The notes: generated by a model not told the origin, from the sequence alone. Positions 26,796-35,777 are shown, counted from the stretch's first letter. The stretch is DNA of 64,000 bases from Enterococcus rotai (GCF_001465345.1 NZ_CP013655.1:434001-498000); one strand, 5' to 3'. Numbers and translations are program-made.

Positions 26796-26817
26796 CCATC
26801 ACATATAAATAACCATT

Positions 26818-26932
26818 GGCACCTCAAGTATCTGGCGGGAACCTTATACTTGAAGTCCTTGTAAAGTCAGCAGTAACTGCCCAAACAAGTCGCCAATAGT
26901 CACTAGCATTACAACTAGCTTCTTTCATTGTA
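26818..26932 (-). ncRNA. Structured intergenic element, copy 1
   Basis: This 115-bp non-coding element is paralogous to 27103-27215. Shared parts on the minus strand are a TACAAT box, GGCNACTTG, CAGTTACTGCTG, CTTTACA and a hairpin with the conserved loop TTCCCGCC. The hairpin stem differs between copies but stays paired (CAAGTAT/ATACTTG here). It could be a small RNA, a leader element or a type I toxin-antitoxin RNA; the minus strand also carries a 21-codon hydrophobic reading frame (MLVTIGDLFGQLLL...). Confidence 0.5.
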
Positions 26933-27102
26933 CAAAAATCAAGTGCCATTGATCGCTTCTTTTTTGTCGTGTTTTATTTGATGAGAAGTGAAATAGTAAA
27001 GTTAGTTCATACTATTGATGAACAGGTATTGGGAAATTTTCCCGATATCTTTTTTTGTTGCTATCCTATTATGTAACAACAACCTGATAGAACATAAAAA
27101 AC

Positions 27103-27215
27103 GGCACCTCACAATTTTGGCGGGAACCAAAATTATGAGGCCCTGTAAAGACAGCAGTAACTGCCAATACAAGTTGCCGATAGCCAATACCGAAGTACCA
27201 GCATATTTTATTGTA
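27103..27215 (-). ncRNA. Structured intergenic element, copy 2
   Basis: Second copy of the element. Its hairpin has 14-bp arms (CCTCATAATTTTGG and CCAAAATTGTGAGG, one G-T pair) around TTCCCG and is followed on the minus strand by GTGCCG and six Ts, so here it is itself a good terminator. The upstream TACAAT box (27210-27215) is at the same distance as in copy 1. The corresponding reading frame contains LYWQLLLSLQGL, similar to LFGQLLLTLQGL in copy 1. Confidence 0.5.
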
Positions 27216-27383
27216 CCCAATTTTAGCCTGAATTTCTACCTTATGTGAGAAATTCTTTTAGATTGTGTCAAGATGTTTGCGGTGGTTTTTGTCTATTGAA
27301 AACGATGAGGCGCGGGTCTGATTGTTTTTTATTTACCTATCTAGTTAGGTTTTGAATAAAATTTAGACTAGGAGAATGTAGAC

Positions 27384-27632
27384 ATGGGAAAGTCACAGGA
27401 ATCTAACACAATCACTTATCAGGAGATTTTGGCTGTAAAAGCTACTTTGCGTGAGCTAAAATCATGGCATGAAGCATTGCATTTTATGCGTCATTTTCTT
27501 GATGGGAAGAAAACAAGAACTTCTGGAGAGATGCAGGCTTGTGCTGAAATGTTTGAAGTGGTTTATCAAAAATTTGGCGCGTTATTGTCAGAAACCGAGG
27601 GATATTTGAGTAAACTAGTGCAGTCAAAATAA
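27384..27632 (+). CDS. Small helical hypothetical protein
   Basis: An 82-residue protein I do not recognise. Two predicted helices (YQEILAVKATLRELKSWHEALHFMRHFL and SGEMQACAEMFEVVYQKFGALLSETEGYLSKLV) are joined by a charged turn, GKKTRT, a WXG100-like size and shape but without a clear WxG motif. AGGAG lies nine bases before the ATG and a strong terminator follows. It faces away from the LXG cassette; any link to it is speculation. Confidence 0.65.
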   Translation: MGKSQESNTITYQEILAVKATLRELKSWHEALHFMRHFLDGKKTRTSGEMQACAEMFEVVYQKFGALLSETEGYLSKLVQSK

Positions 27633-27650
27633 GTAATGCCTCTAAAAAAA

Positions 27651-27692
27651 CAACTTGTGTAGGTCGTAACAGTTTACACAAGTTGCTTTTAT
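27651..27692 (+). terminator. Terminator
   Basis: Perfect arms CAACTTGTGTA/TACACAAGTTG with a 13-nt loop followed by a T-rich tail, about 20 bp after the small gene. Confidence 0.85.
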
Positions 27693-27820
27693 TTTTATTC
27701 CGAGTTCTCAGAAAAACTGTTGCACCACTTTTCTTAGTTGATTCACCGACTCTTCATTTACTCATGATACTGCTGACTGATTGATTCTAACTTAGGATTA
27801 ATACTTATTAAAGGTAAAAA

Positions 27821-28354
27821 CTATTTTAATTCCCGATTCAACACCTCATCTTGAATCATGCCACTAGCTTTCATAAACATATACGTCACAACGGGGCCGA
27901 CAAAGGTAAAACCGTGTTTCTTCATATCTTTGGCTACATTTTTAGATAACGGTGTGACATTTGGAACCTCATATGCTTCTTCATATACATTCAAATGAGG
28001 CACACCACCAACAAAATCCCACATATATTCAGCAAAACTGCCATATTCTTTTTGCACAGCTAAAATCGCTTGAGCATTTTGAATCGTCGCATTGATTTTT
28101 CTCGGATTGCGGATCATTTCGGGATCTTGCATGATTTTCTCCACATCGTCTGGCATCATACCAGCCACCTTTTGAATGTCCATATTGTGGAAGTTTCTCA
28201 AAAACACATCCAGCTTACCTGCTGCTGCTTTCCAACTTAATCCAGCTTGGAAGGTTCCTACTGTTAATAAGATAAAAAGTAAACGATCATCATGAGTAGG
28301 TTTGCCCCATTGGTTATGATACCAATCAAATTTCGATGGTTGGTTCTTTTTCAT
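27821..28354 (-). CDS. DNA-3-methyladenine glycosylase I-like protein (diverged Tag)
   Basis: A 177-residue protein clearly related to Tag: DWYHNQWGKPTHDDRLLF, the FQAGLSWKAAAGKLDVFLRNFHNMD core, and KKHGFTFVGPVVTYMFMKASGMIQD. Tag removes 3-methyladenine from DNA. Unlike E. coli Tag there is no N-terminal Cys and no C-terminal His/Cys pair, so the structural zinc site is lost, and the Glu expected before the QAGLSW stretch appears to be Gly. It may be a variant with altered activity. It has its own RBS and no close partner gene. Confidence 0.82.
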   Translation of the reverse strand: MKKNQPSKFDWYHNQWGKPTHDDRLLFILLTVGTFQAGLSWKAAAGKLDVFLRNFHNMDIQKVAGMMPDDVEKIMQDPEMIRNPRKINATIQNAQAILAVQKEYGSFAEYMWDFVGGVPHLNVYEEAYEVPNVTPLSKNVAKDMKKHGFTFVGPVVTYMFMKASGMIQDEVLNRELK

Positions 28355-28404
28355 CTGTTTCTCCTATCCTGACATTGTTTCATTTATCATAACACAAAAA
28401 AATA

Positions 28405-28442
28405 TGGCTAAGAAAAAAACGTTATTGTTTTTCTCTTAGCCA
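28405..28442 (-). terminator. Terminator of the transketolase/PTS operon
   Basis: Arms TGGCTAAGA/TCTTAGCCA extended by an A/T stem, with a seven-T tail on the minus strand, 15 bp after the stop codon at 28457. Confidence 0.82.
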
Positions 28443-28456
28443 TTCTATTCATCTAA

Positions 28457-29380
28457 TCAACTCAGCAAGTCAGACATCGCCTTCGAAATATCAGCAGCTT
28501 TCAAACCATAAACTTCTTTCAAATACTCTAGTTTACCCACTTGACCAAATTGCTCTTTTACACCGATTCGTTTCATTTTTACTGGATGATTTTCCGTAAC
28601 GATTTCCGCTACAGCACTTCCTAAACCACCGATCACATTATGATTTTCTGCGGTTACGATAGGACCCATTTTAGCTGCTTCAATCACGATTTCTTCATTC
28701 ATCGGCTTGATTCTAAACAAATCGATTACTTGAACTGATATCCCCAGTTTCTCTAAATCAGTCGCTGCCTGAAGTGCTTCTTCTACCATGATCCCACTCG
28801 CAAAAATCGTCCCAGCTGTTCCTTCTTTCAGTTTAACGTATCCTTTAGAGAAATCTTCTTCTCCAGTATAAAGTGATGTTGCTTGTTTACGTATCGTCCG
28901 AATGTAGAACAGCCCTTTTGCTGTATGCGCATACTCTAAAATCGCTTTAAACTGATACGGATCTGACACCTCATAAATATGATTTCCTGGAATCACCCGC
29001 ATCAACGCAACATCTTCAAACGGCATATGCGTTCCGCCATTCATTTCAGCTGTAACACCTGGATCTGTCCCAACGATGACAGCATGATTTTTGGCATACC
29101 CTAACGAAAGAAACACTTGATCGAAAGAGCGTCTAGTCGCAAATGGCGCAAAGGTATGGATAAATGGTGTGAAGCCAGTAACCGCCAAACCAGCAGCTGC
29201 CCCCATTTCTTCTGCTTCCATAATTCCCACATTGATATAGCGTTCCCCCAGCTGTTCTTTTAATTTGCTCGTTCCCATCGAACTCGCTAGGTCTGCTTCT
29301 AAAGCGACAACTTTCTGATTTTTTTCTGCTAATGCTAAAATGGTTTCTGTATAAACTTGCCGCATTTCTAAGTCCTTCAT
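28457..29380 (-). CDS. Transketolase, C-terminal subunit
   Basis: A 307-residue protein matching the pyrimidine-binding and C-terminal domains of transketolase: VGIMEAEEMGAAAGLAVTGFTPFIHTFAPFATRR, DPGVTAEMNGGTHMPFEDVALMRVIP and AENHNVIGGLGSAVAEIV. It combines with the separately encoded N-terminal half to transfer two-carbon ketol units using thiamine diphosphate. The 4-bp overlap with its partner gene indicates coupling. Split transketolases of this kind often accompany ascorbate-type PTS genes, pointing to pentose phosphate intermediates as the fate of the sugar. Confidence 0.92.
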   Translation of the reverse strand: MKDLEMRQVYTETILALAEKNQKVVALEADLASSMGTSKLKEQLGERYINVGIMEAEEMGAAAGLAVTGFTPFIHTFAPFATRRSFDQVFLSLGYAKNHAVIVGTDPGVTAEMNGGTHMPFEDVALMRVIPGNHIYEVSDPYQFKAILEYAHTAKGLFYIRTIRKQATSLYTGEEDFSKGYVKLKEGTAGTIFASGIMVEEALQAATDLEKLGISVQVIDLFRIKPMNEEIVIEAAKMGPIVTAENHNVIGGLGSAVAEIVTENHPVKMKRIGVKEQFGQVGKLEYLKEVYGLKAADISKAMSDLLS

Positions 29381-30210
29381 TGTGGATTCACCTCGATTTT
29401 TCCAGCCAATGTTACAATGGCTTTTTTGATTGCTACTTTGGCTGCTTCATCTGGACGTATATGGTGATTATCAGCTAACTCCTCCAAATAAGGAACGCCT
29501 TGTCCTTTTACAGTATCTAAAACGATCGCTGTTGGTTTTCCCTTTACCTGTTTTGCTTGATCGATTGCTGCTTCAATGGCATCAACATCACTGCCATCTA
29601 CCCGCCAACTGCTAAAACCAAACGCCTGCATTTTTTCAACAAAATCAAATGGATCACAAATATCTGTGGTATAACCATCTAACTGCTTCTTGTTATCATC
29701 GATCAACACAATCAAATGATCTAACTTTTGATGAGCTGCAAACTGAAACGCTTCCCAGCATTGACCCTCATTTAATTCTCCATCTCCAACGATCGCATAG
29801 GTATAATTACTTTTACCTAACAATTGATTGCCTTTTGCAATACCTGTTGCAGCGGAAATCCCTTGCCCAAGTGAACCTGTGGTCATATCGACACCAGGTG
29901 TTTTGATTCGATCAGGATGTGAAGGGAGATTGGTTCCATTTTGATTTAGACTGTAAAGAAATCCTTCATCAAAATATCCCTTTAAAAATAAGGTAGCATA
30001 TAGTGCAGGTCCAGCATGTCCTTTCGACAGAACAAAATAATCACGGTCTGGATTATTTTTCTTTTCTGGCGATACATTCATGACGTTTCCATATAGAACC
30101 GCTAATGTTTCTACAATAGATAAGCTCCCTCCAAAATGACCAAAGCCTAGATTGTCTAATTCCTTCATCGTATAAAAACGAATCTGATCCGCAAACTTCT
30201 GTGTATTCAT
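29377..30210 (-). CDS. Transketolase, N-terminal subunit
   Basis: A 277-residue protein equal to the thiamine-diphosphate-binding domain of transketolase: LGFGHFGGSLSIVETL, SKGHAGPALYATLF, TGSLGQGISAATGIA and the GDGELNEGQCWEA diphosphate/Mg motif. It pairs with the C-terminal subunit encoded next. It follows the IIC gene with a 1-bp overlap, so sugar uptake and the transketolase are strictly co-expressed. Confidence 0.93.
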   Translation of the reverse strand: MNTQKFADQIRFYTMKELDNLGFGHFGGSLSIVETLAVLYGNVMNVSPEKKNNPDRDYFVLSKGHAGPALYATLFLKGYFDEGFLYSLNQNGTNLPSHPDRIKTPGVDMTTGSLGQGISAATGIAKGNQLLGKSNYTYAIVGDGELNEGQCWEAFQFAAHQKLDHLIVLIDDNKKQLDGYTTDICDPFDFVEKMQAFGFSSWRVDGSDVDAIEAAIDQAKQVKGKPTAIVLDTVKGQGVPYLEELADNHHIRPDEAAKVAIKKAIVTLAGKIEVNPQ

Positions 30211-31577
30211 TATGCTGCCTCCTTTGTTTCAGTGGTCTTTTTCTTGCCGAAAACAGTTAAACCGATCAGTAACGCCAACACAGCCAACACTCCTGCAACG
30301 ACTGCGATTTGACCGCCCATATCTGCTAGTTTCCCAAGAAAAATCCCGGTCACACCATAATCTGTATCGGAGAATGTTGATCCTTGAAAGCCTAGATCAC
30401 CCATAACTGGCATCAATAAAATCGGCATAAAACTGATAATCACGCCATGAATAAATGAACCGACAACAGCGCCACGTACACCGCCTGTAGCATTTCCGAA
30501 AACACCGGCCGTCGCGCCACAGAAGAAATGTGGCACCACACCTGGAATAATTACGGTCGTACCTGTTGCGATCATAATAAACAAGCTTACGATTCCGCCA
30601 ACAAAACTAGTTAAGAAACCGATCAACACAGCATTTGGCGCATAAGGAAAAACAATTGGACAATCTAAAGCCGGAATCGAATTCGGCACTAATTTTTCTG
30701 AGATTCCTTTAAACGCTGGTACAATTTCTGCTAAAATCAAACGAACCCCAGCCAAGATTACGAAAACACCCGCTGCAAACATCCCTGCTTGTTGTAAGGC
30801 ATAAATAATATAATTTGTTCCATTGCTAAGGTTTTTAGAAATAAAGTCATTTCCTGCAAACAACGCGACAATTGTATACACAATCCCCATCGTCAATGTA
30901 ATACTAACGGTTGAATCTCGTAAAAAAGATAACCCTTTTGGAAAATTGATATCTTCTGTTGATTTTTCTTTATTGCCTACATATTTTCCGATAAATCCAC
31001 TTAGAGCATAGCCAAAGTTCCCTGTATGGCCTAAAGCCACTGAATCATTTTTCGTGATTTGTTTGGTAAATGGCTGAGCGATCGCTGGAAAAATCGTATT
31101 AGCCAATCCTAACGCCAAACCACCAACTAAAACTAACGGTACTGCACTCATTTTTGTCACACTCATGATCACAGCGATCATACACGCCATATAAAGTGTA
31201 GCGTGACCCGTTAAATAGATATATTTAAACTTTGTAATACGTGCAATCAAAATATTAAACGCCATTCCTGCTAACATAATAAGTGCTGTATATGTGCCAT
31301 ATTTTGTCAAAGCCAAGGCAACGATCGCTTCATTATTCGGTACTACACCTTGCATATTAAAGGCATGTTGGAACATTTCGCCAAACGGTGCCAGTGACCC
31401 TTCGATCACGCCAGCTCCTGCTGTTACCACTAAAAATCCAACAAACGTTTTGATTCCGCCGCGGACAACATCTGAAATTGGCTTTTTCTGCAAACCTAAC
31501 CCAAGCACTGCGATCAACGCCACCAAAATTGCTGGGGTACTTGCAATATCGATCAATATATTTAAAACGCTATTCAT
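30210..31577 (-). CDS. PTS system IIC component, UlaA/SgaT family
   Basis: A 455-residue membrane permease homologous to the one at 666-1955; both share PxLDCPxxFPYxPNAV and FFxGxxAGxFGNAxGG. It has a longer C-terminal tail ending in a basic GKKKTTETKEAA. It imports and phosphorylates a sugar acid or pentose-like substrate with the IIB at 31603. The linked split transketolase, instead of an aldolase, shows that the two UlaA-type systems in this window feed different pathways. Confidence 0.88.
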   Translation of the reverse strand: MNSVLNILIDIASTPAILVALIAVLGLGLQKKPISDVVRGGIKTFVGFLVVTAGAGVIEGSLAPFGEMFQHAFNMQGVVPNNEAIVALALTKYGTYTALIMLAGMAFNILIARITKFKYIYLTGHATLYMACMIAVIMSVTKMSAVPLVLVGGLALGLANTIFPAIAQPFTKQITKNDSVALGHTGNFGYALSGFIGKYVGNKEKSTEDINFPKGLSFLRDSTVSITLTMGIVYTIVALFAGNDFISKNLSNGTNYIIYALQQAGMFAAGVFVILAGVRLILAEIVPAFKGISEKLVPNSIPALDCPIVFPYAPNAVLIGFLTSFVGGIVSLFIMIATGTTVIIPGVVPHFFCGATAGVFGNATGGVRGAVVGSFIHGVIISFMPILLMPVMGDLGFQGSTFSDTDYGVTGIFLGKLADMGGQIAVVAGVLAVLALLIGLTVFGKKKTTETKEAA

Positions 31578-31602
31578 ATTTTTCTCCCACCTTCTTTAGA
31601 CT

Positions 31603-31884
31603 TTAAAGTAACCCTTCTTTGCCACAAACGGCTTTCACTTTTTCTCTCAATTCGTCCATATCGATAATACTGTCTAAAATAACTACATTTCCTAAATGCT
31701 GCGCACTATCTGCTAAATCTCCACCGACAAAAAAGACATCTGCCAAATCCGGTGTGGCACTTCCCATATCATAATGGGCCACCTCAACTCCTGTTACCCC
31801 TAATTCGTTCAACACACTGTTAATATTCATTTCCACCATAAAACTAGATCCTAATCCAGATCCACAAACTGCTGCCATTTTCAT
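31603..31884 (-). CDS. PTS system IIB component, ascorbate type
   Basis: A 93-residue phosphocarrier with the P-loop VCGSGLGSSF starting at Cys7, the expected phosphorylated residue. It overlaps the regulator gene by 4 bp and precedes the IIC gene. Its IIA partner is most likely the C-terminal domain of that regulator. Confidence 0.87.
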   Translation of the reverse strand: MKMAAVCGSGLGSSFMVEMNINSVLNELGVTGVEVAHYDMGSATPDLADVFFVGGDLADSAQHLGNVVILDSIIDMDELREKVKAVCGKEGLL

Positions 31885-33932
31885 AATGATTCTCCTTCCT
31901 TTAATAACTGAATAATTGTTTCTTGGTCTTTTGCTGCTAATAGTTTTTCTAAATTCTCTTTGTTGGATAAAATCTTCGTTAAACTTGCCAATGCTTTTAA
32001 ATGCATTTCATTATCTACCGCTGCTAAACAGATAAAAATCGTGATTTCATGCTTCGGGTCATCTAAAAGCAGCACAGGTTCTTCCACTTTTAAAAGCGAC
32101 ATCCCTAATTGTTTCACCCCATCTTCTGGTCTTGCATGAGGTAAGGCGATTCCTTTCCCAATATGAATAAAGGCTCCGTAATCTTTCACCTTTTGAATCA
32201 TTGCGTCAATATAATTCTCTGTAATCTTCCCCTGTTCTTTTAGAGGTTGTGCCACATAAGCAATCGCTTCTTCCCACGTTAATGTTTTATCCGTCAACTG
32301 GATCATTTCTGTCGTTAGCAACTCCGATAGCATTGGCTTCTCATCTTCTTTCACTTTTAGTTTTTTGATCATTTTTCGATTTAAGATTCTGTATATTTTT
32401 TCTTTGGTGATGCCTTTTTTTAACTCGATATACGGTAATAACGTTTCAATAATTTCATCTATAGAAGGAACAACGATTCCTGGTATCAATAATTCTTCTT
32501 GCACATGACGGATCAAGTTATTTTTTTCTAACTGCGTCATGATTGGATTGATCAAATACGTTTTCTTTGGTGTATTTAACGGAACACTCGAAAAAATCAC
32601 ATCGTATTCAGATTCGGCAATACTTTCTAATTGATCAACCGTTGTTGTTAAACTGAAGTCAATCGTTGGAAAAAGCTCCTTCAACTCTGATTGCATGATT
32701 AGACTAGAACTGATTCCACTTGGACATAAAACCAATGCTTTATAACGGATCACCCGATTTAACTCCCGCTGATTCCCAATTTCACCACCAAATAGAATCG
32801 TAAAATACCCCACTTCTTCATCAGGGGTCGCTTGACCTGTCAGCATCTCTAATGGGTGTAGCGCTATTTTTGTCAAAGCGAATAGTTCGTCATATTGTTC
32901 TTTGATTTCTTCTATCAACACATTGGTTAGCGAAAAATGATACTTGATTCTAAAAAAAGCTGGCACCAAATGATAAAAAAGATCGAGTAGTAATTTTCGA
33001 TAATCTTTAAATTCGATTGCTGCTAAACGTTCCATCTCATGAATGATTTGGCTTCCACATTCTAATAAAAATTCCAGCGCAGTATCGCGGATTTCTCCTT
33101 GTGTGATCGTCATAAAAATGAGTGTGAAATAAAATTGTTCACTTTCAGGCTCTAAGATAGTAGAGAATTTAGCTAAAAACAACTGACTTCCATGGAACGC
33201 ATTCAGCTCTTTTAACGTCTCTTTTGCTTGTCTATCCAACTTAATTGAATGTGATTTTGCACGCCTTAAAACATATGCCATAAAATAAATCGTCTCTTCA
33301 ATTCGGCTTGGTACAATCACTAACTCACTTGCTTTGATTGTTTCAAAAAGATATGAACGAACGTCTGCTTCAAACGTTCTTGAATACTTGATCAAGCCTT
33401 TTTTCAAGCCCCATTTCCCTGAAACCGATGTAATGACTTTGGCAACCATCTGATGTGCTTGAATCCGAATCTGCTCTTCATTCCCCGATAAATAAAACCC
33501 TTTTTTTCGTGAATAGTCTAAACTGATTTGCTGCATAGCTAAGTGTTTCCGTAACTTTTTGATATCCGCTAAAATCGTATTCTTACTGACTTGAAAAAAT
33601 TCTTGATAATGAAACACAGATAAATCCTCATCTGCAGTAAACGTCAACAGATAAAGCAGCGCTTGTCTTTCATATTCTAAATAGAAAATCTCTGTTTCCA
33701 ACTTACCAAAATGAAGTTCCAACCATTTATCAGCTACTTGCTTTGGAAAAGAGAGTTTCCCTTCTTCCCAATAAATCGGTTCGTAGGAAAATTTCTGCAG
33801 CTGCTCATCAATTTTTCCTAACTGATCAATCACGGTTTCAGTAGGTAATCCTGTCATTTCGCTCAGTTCTTGAATGGAGTGCCCTACACTGTGCGACATG
33901 TCGATAAGATAACTCATTCGATAATCAATCAT
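31881..33932 (-). CDS. BglG-family PRD regulator with EIIB and EIIA domains
   Basis: A 683-residue regulator of the same architecture as the one at 2314-4413: N-terminal helix-turn-helix domains, two PRDs (about 180-390), a GatB-like EIIB domain (KALVLCPSGISSSLIM) and an EIIA domain with the active His in GIALPHARPEDG. It heads the operon and is expected to activate it when phosphorylated appropriately by the PTS. A GGAGGA site precedes the ATG. Confidence 0.88.
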   Translation of the reverse strand: MIDYRMSYLIDMSHSVGHSIQELSEMTGLPTETVIDQLGKIDEQLQKFSYEPIYWEEGKLSFPKQVADKWLELHFGKLETEIFYLEYERQALLYLLTFTADEDLSVFHYQEFFQVSKNTILADIKKLRKHLAMQQISLDYSRKKGFYLSGNEEQIRIQAHQMVAKVITSVSGKWGLKKGLIKYSRTFEADVRSYLFETIKASELVIVPSRIEETIYFMAYVLRRAKSHSIKLDRQAKETLKELNAFHGSQLFLAKFSTILEPESEQFYFTLIFMTITQGEIRDTALEFLLECGSQIIHEMERLAAIEFKDYRKLLLDLFYHLVPAFFRIKYHFSLTNVLIEEIKEQYDELFALTKIALHPLEMLTGQATPDEEVGYFTILFGGEIGNQRELNRVIRYKALVLCPSGISSSLIMQSELKELFPTIDFSLTTTVDQLESIAESEYDVIFSSVPLNTPKKTYLINPIMTQLEKNNLIRHVQEELLIPGIVVPSIDEIIETLLPYIELKKGITKEKIYRILNRKMIKKLKVKEDEKPMLSELLTTEMIQLTDKTLTWEEAIAYVAQPLKEQGKITENYIDAMIQKVKDYGAFIHIGKGIALPHARPEDGVKQLGMSLLKVEEPVLLLDDPKHEITIFICLAAVDNEMHLKALASLTKILSNKENLEKLLAAKDQETIIQLLKEGESL

Positions 33933-33958
33933 CTTGTTCCTCCTGTATTCACTATATA

Positions 33959-33973
33959 ATGTAACCGCTACAA
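33959..33973. promoter_or_regulatory. Candidate cre (CcpA) site
   Basis: ATGTAACCGCTACAA matches the cre consensus with one mismatch; the core TGTAACCGCTACA is nearly palindromic. It lies 27 bp upstream of the regulator gene, in the probable promoter. Confidence 0.45.
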
Positions 33974-34039
33974 ATTAAAGAAACGTTGGGTCTAATCTAT
34001 TTTTGAGTTTTCAAAATGATTGGACTCAATTAAAAAAAT

Positions 34040-34091
34040 AACAAAATAGCTATGGAAGTCAAATGATTACTGACTCCATAGCTATTTTGTT
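34040..34091 (-). terminator. Terminator of the SDR/YdaT pair
   Basis: Long stem with arms AACAAAATAGCTATGG and its complement extended by TCA/TGA pairs around a short loop. Seven As on the plus-strand left side form the T-tail of minus-strand transcripts. Confidence 0.82.
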
Positions 34092-34120
34092 ATTTTATCT
34101 AAAAATCTACTCTTACATGA

Positions 34121-34555
34121 TCAAGCATTAGGCTCTTCATCTTTCTTATAGGCAATAACATTTGAGTCTTTGTTCTTAGCGATTTCTTTGGCTCTTTCCA
34201 TCGCTTGTTCTTTCGTTTCAAATGAATCAACTGCTTTTTCAGCATGTTTTGTCTGAACATACCATCGATTTTCTTGATAGTAAACTAAGACATCATTGTC
34301 TAGTAAATCTGTATTGATTTTTTTAGTACCGTGTTTGTCTGTCTTTTTAGGGTCAGTCGCTTTCTTAAAATCGGCTTTTTCAGTGTCCGTTGCTTCATCT
34401 AGCCACCTTTTAGATTGAGAAATCGCAATCGGGATCGCCCTGTCATCCGGATACCCTTCACTGACTAACGCGTTGGCAATCTCAATGGCTTTCTTTTTTA
34501 ACAAAGGTTCAAAATTTTTAAACGAACTCGGATAATCCTTTAAATCCCAAGGCAT
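34121..34555 (-). CDS. YdaT-like stress protein (DUF2188 C-terminal domain)
   Basis: A 144-residue soluble protein. The N-terminal half MPWDLKDYPSSFKNFEPLLKKKAIEIANAL with EGYPDDRAIPIAISQSKRW resembles B. subtilis YdaT, a general stress protein. The C-terminal half (YYQENRWYVQTKHAEKAVDSFETKEQAMERAKEIA) fits DUF2188. The molecular function is not known. It follows the dehydrogenase gene by 31 bp; the homologues ydaD and ydaT are also linked in Bacillus, so the pair is a conserved stress unit. Confidence 0.8.
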   Translation of the reverse strand: MPWDLKDYPSSFKNFEPLLKKKAIEIANALVSEGYPDDRAIPIAISQSKRWLDEATDTEKADFKKATDPKKTDKHGTKKINTDLLDNDVLVYYQENRWYVQTKHAEKAVDSFETKEQAMERAKEIAKNKDSNVIAYKKDEEPNA

Positions 34556-34586
34556 TGTGACTCATCTCCTTAAATACTAAACTCAA

Positions 34587-35474
34587 TTAAGCAAAGAAAC
34601 TACCACCTGTGATGGAGTAGACTTGTCCAGTAACATAACTTGCATCATTAGAAGCTAGGAACACATAAACAGCAGCCAATTCAACTGGTTGTCCAGCTCG
34701 GCCAATCGATTCTTTTTGTCCAAACTCAGGAATTTTTTCTGATGGTTGTCCGCCACAAATTTGTAACGCTGTCCAAATAGGGCCTGGCGCAACGGTATTG
34801 ACACGAATGCCAGAAGAAGCTAATTGCGCTGATAATCCTTTACTGAAAGAAGTGATCGCACCTTTTGTTGCGGCATAATCTAATAAATTTGCACTTGGCT
34901 CAGCACTTTGAATGGACGTCGTGGTAATGATACTACCGCCTTTTGGCAGATAATCTAACGCTTCTTGCACTGCCCAATACATTGAAATAATATTTGTCGT
35001 ATACGTATCCATGATTTGTTGTGTGGATAAGTCTTTGATGTTCTCCACAGCTTGCTGCATACCTGCATTTAGGACTAGAATATCCAAGCCATCTAATTCT
35101 TTAGCAGCTTCATGAACAAGTTTTCGCGTAAATGCTTCATCTTTTAAATCACCTGGCAACAAAATGGCTTTGCGCCCTTCTGCTTCAATCAACTCTTTAA
35201 CTTCCTTTGCATCGGCTTCTTCAAAAGGTAAGTAATTGATTGCGACGTCGGCACCTTCTCTTGCATACGCAATAGCTGCAGCACGCCCGATTCCAGAATC
35301 TCCACCTGTGATCAAGGCTTTACGCCCAGTTAATTTGCCTGATCCTTTATAGGATGTTTCTCCACAATCAGGTACAGGTATCATTTTTTGTTGTAACGCG
35401 GGTGCTTCTTGTGATTGTTTTTCAAATTTCCCATCGTAGAATCTTGTTAACGGATTTTCGATTTTTTCTATCAT
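34587..35474 (-). CDS. Short-chain dehydrogenase/reductase (YdaD/YhdF-like)
   Basis: A 295-residue classical SDR: NAD(P)-binding [15 protein letters not shown] near residue 50, LVLNAGMQ, a catalytic Ser near [10 protein letters not shown] and the YAATKGA catalytic Tyr/Lys. The N-terminal extension ([26 protein letters not shown]) is typical of general stress SDRs of the YdaD/YhdF/YhxC type. The substrate is unknown. It is first in a two-gene operon with the YdaT-like gene. Confidence 0.88.
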   Translation of the reverse strand: MIEKIENPLTRFYDGKFEKQSQEAPALQQKMIPVPDCGETSYKGSGKLTGRKALITGGDSGIGRAAAIAYAREGADVAINYLPFEEADAKEVKELIEAEGRKAILLPGDLKDEAFTRKLVHEAAKELDGLDILVLNAGMQQAVENIKDLSTQQIMDTYTTNIISMYWAVQEALDYLPKGGSIITTTSIQSAEPSANLLDYAATKGAITSFSKGLSAQLASSGIRVNTVAPGPIWTALQICGGQPSEKIPEFGQKESIGRAGQPVELAAVYVFLASNDASYVTGQVYSITGGSFFA

Positions 35475-35603
35475 CTTGATTCCTCCTATGAATTTGCTGC
35501 CAATAAAAAACGACCAGCTTACTCTTTTACCCTAATACAAACGATAACTGCTGACAAATCATTTGTTTATACGCTGAGTAACTGCTCATAAAAGTCGGTT
35601 TCT

Positions 35604-35632
35604 TTGGCTTATCACTTAAAAATCCTTATAAT
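35604..35632 (+). promoter_or_regulatory. Probable lemA-TPM promoter
   Basis: TTGGCT and TATAAT with a 17-bp spacer, 146 bp upstream of the lemA start. The rest of the gap 35475-35777 holds only the divergent leaders; a short frame there has no good start. Confidence 0.6.
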
Positions 35633-35777
35633 TAACAGTATAAATCCATCTGTTTATAAAAAATAGGTCTTAAGTTGGATGTCAAAACATTGCAGAAACA
35701 TTACAATATCATTACATCGAGTTTAAAAGGCTCGTTTCACGAGCTCACTCAGTTTTCAAATTTTAGGAGGAAAAGAC

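Larger units (their letters stand above)
26747..27068. repeat. 12-bp inverted repeat flanking element copy 1
   Basis: TAGGATAGCAAC at 26747-26758 and its exact complement at 27057-27068, each extended by an A/T run, bracket copy 1 and the hairpin next to it. They may mark a former insertion unit or duplicated terminator arms. Confidence 0.45.

Noticed and set aside
26747-27068. Insertion sequence bounded by the 12-bp inverted repeats
   Set aside because: Only about 320 bp and no transposase or target duplication visible; treated as repeats of unknown origin.
27002-27248. 72- and 77-residue frames on both strands over structured element copy 2
   Set aside because: No RBS and hairpin sequence dominates; kept only as a note that a short hydrophobic frame is shared with copy 1.
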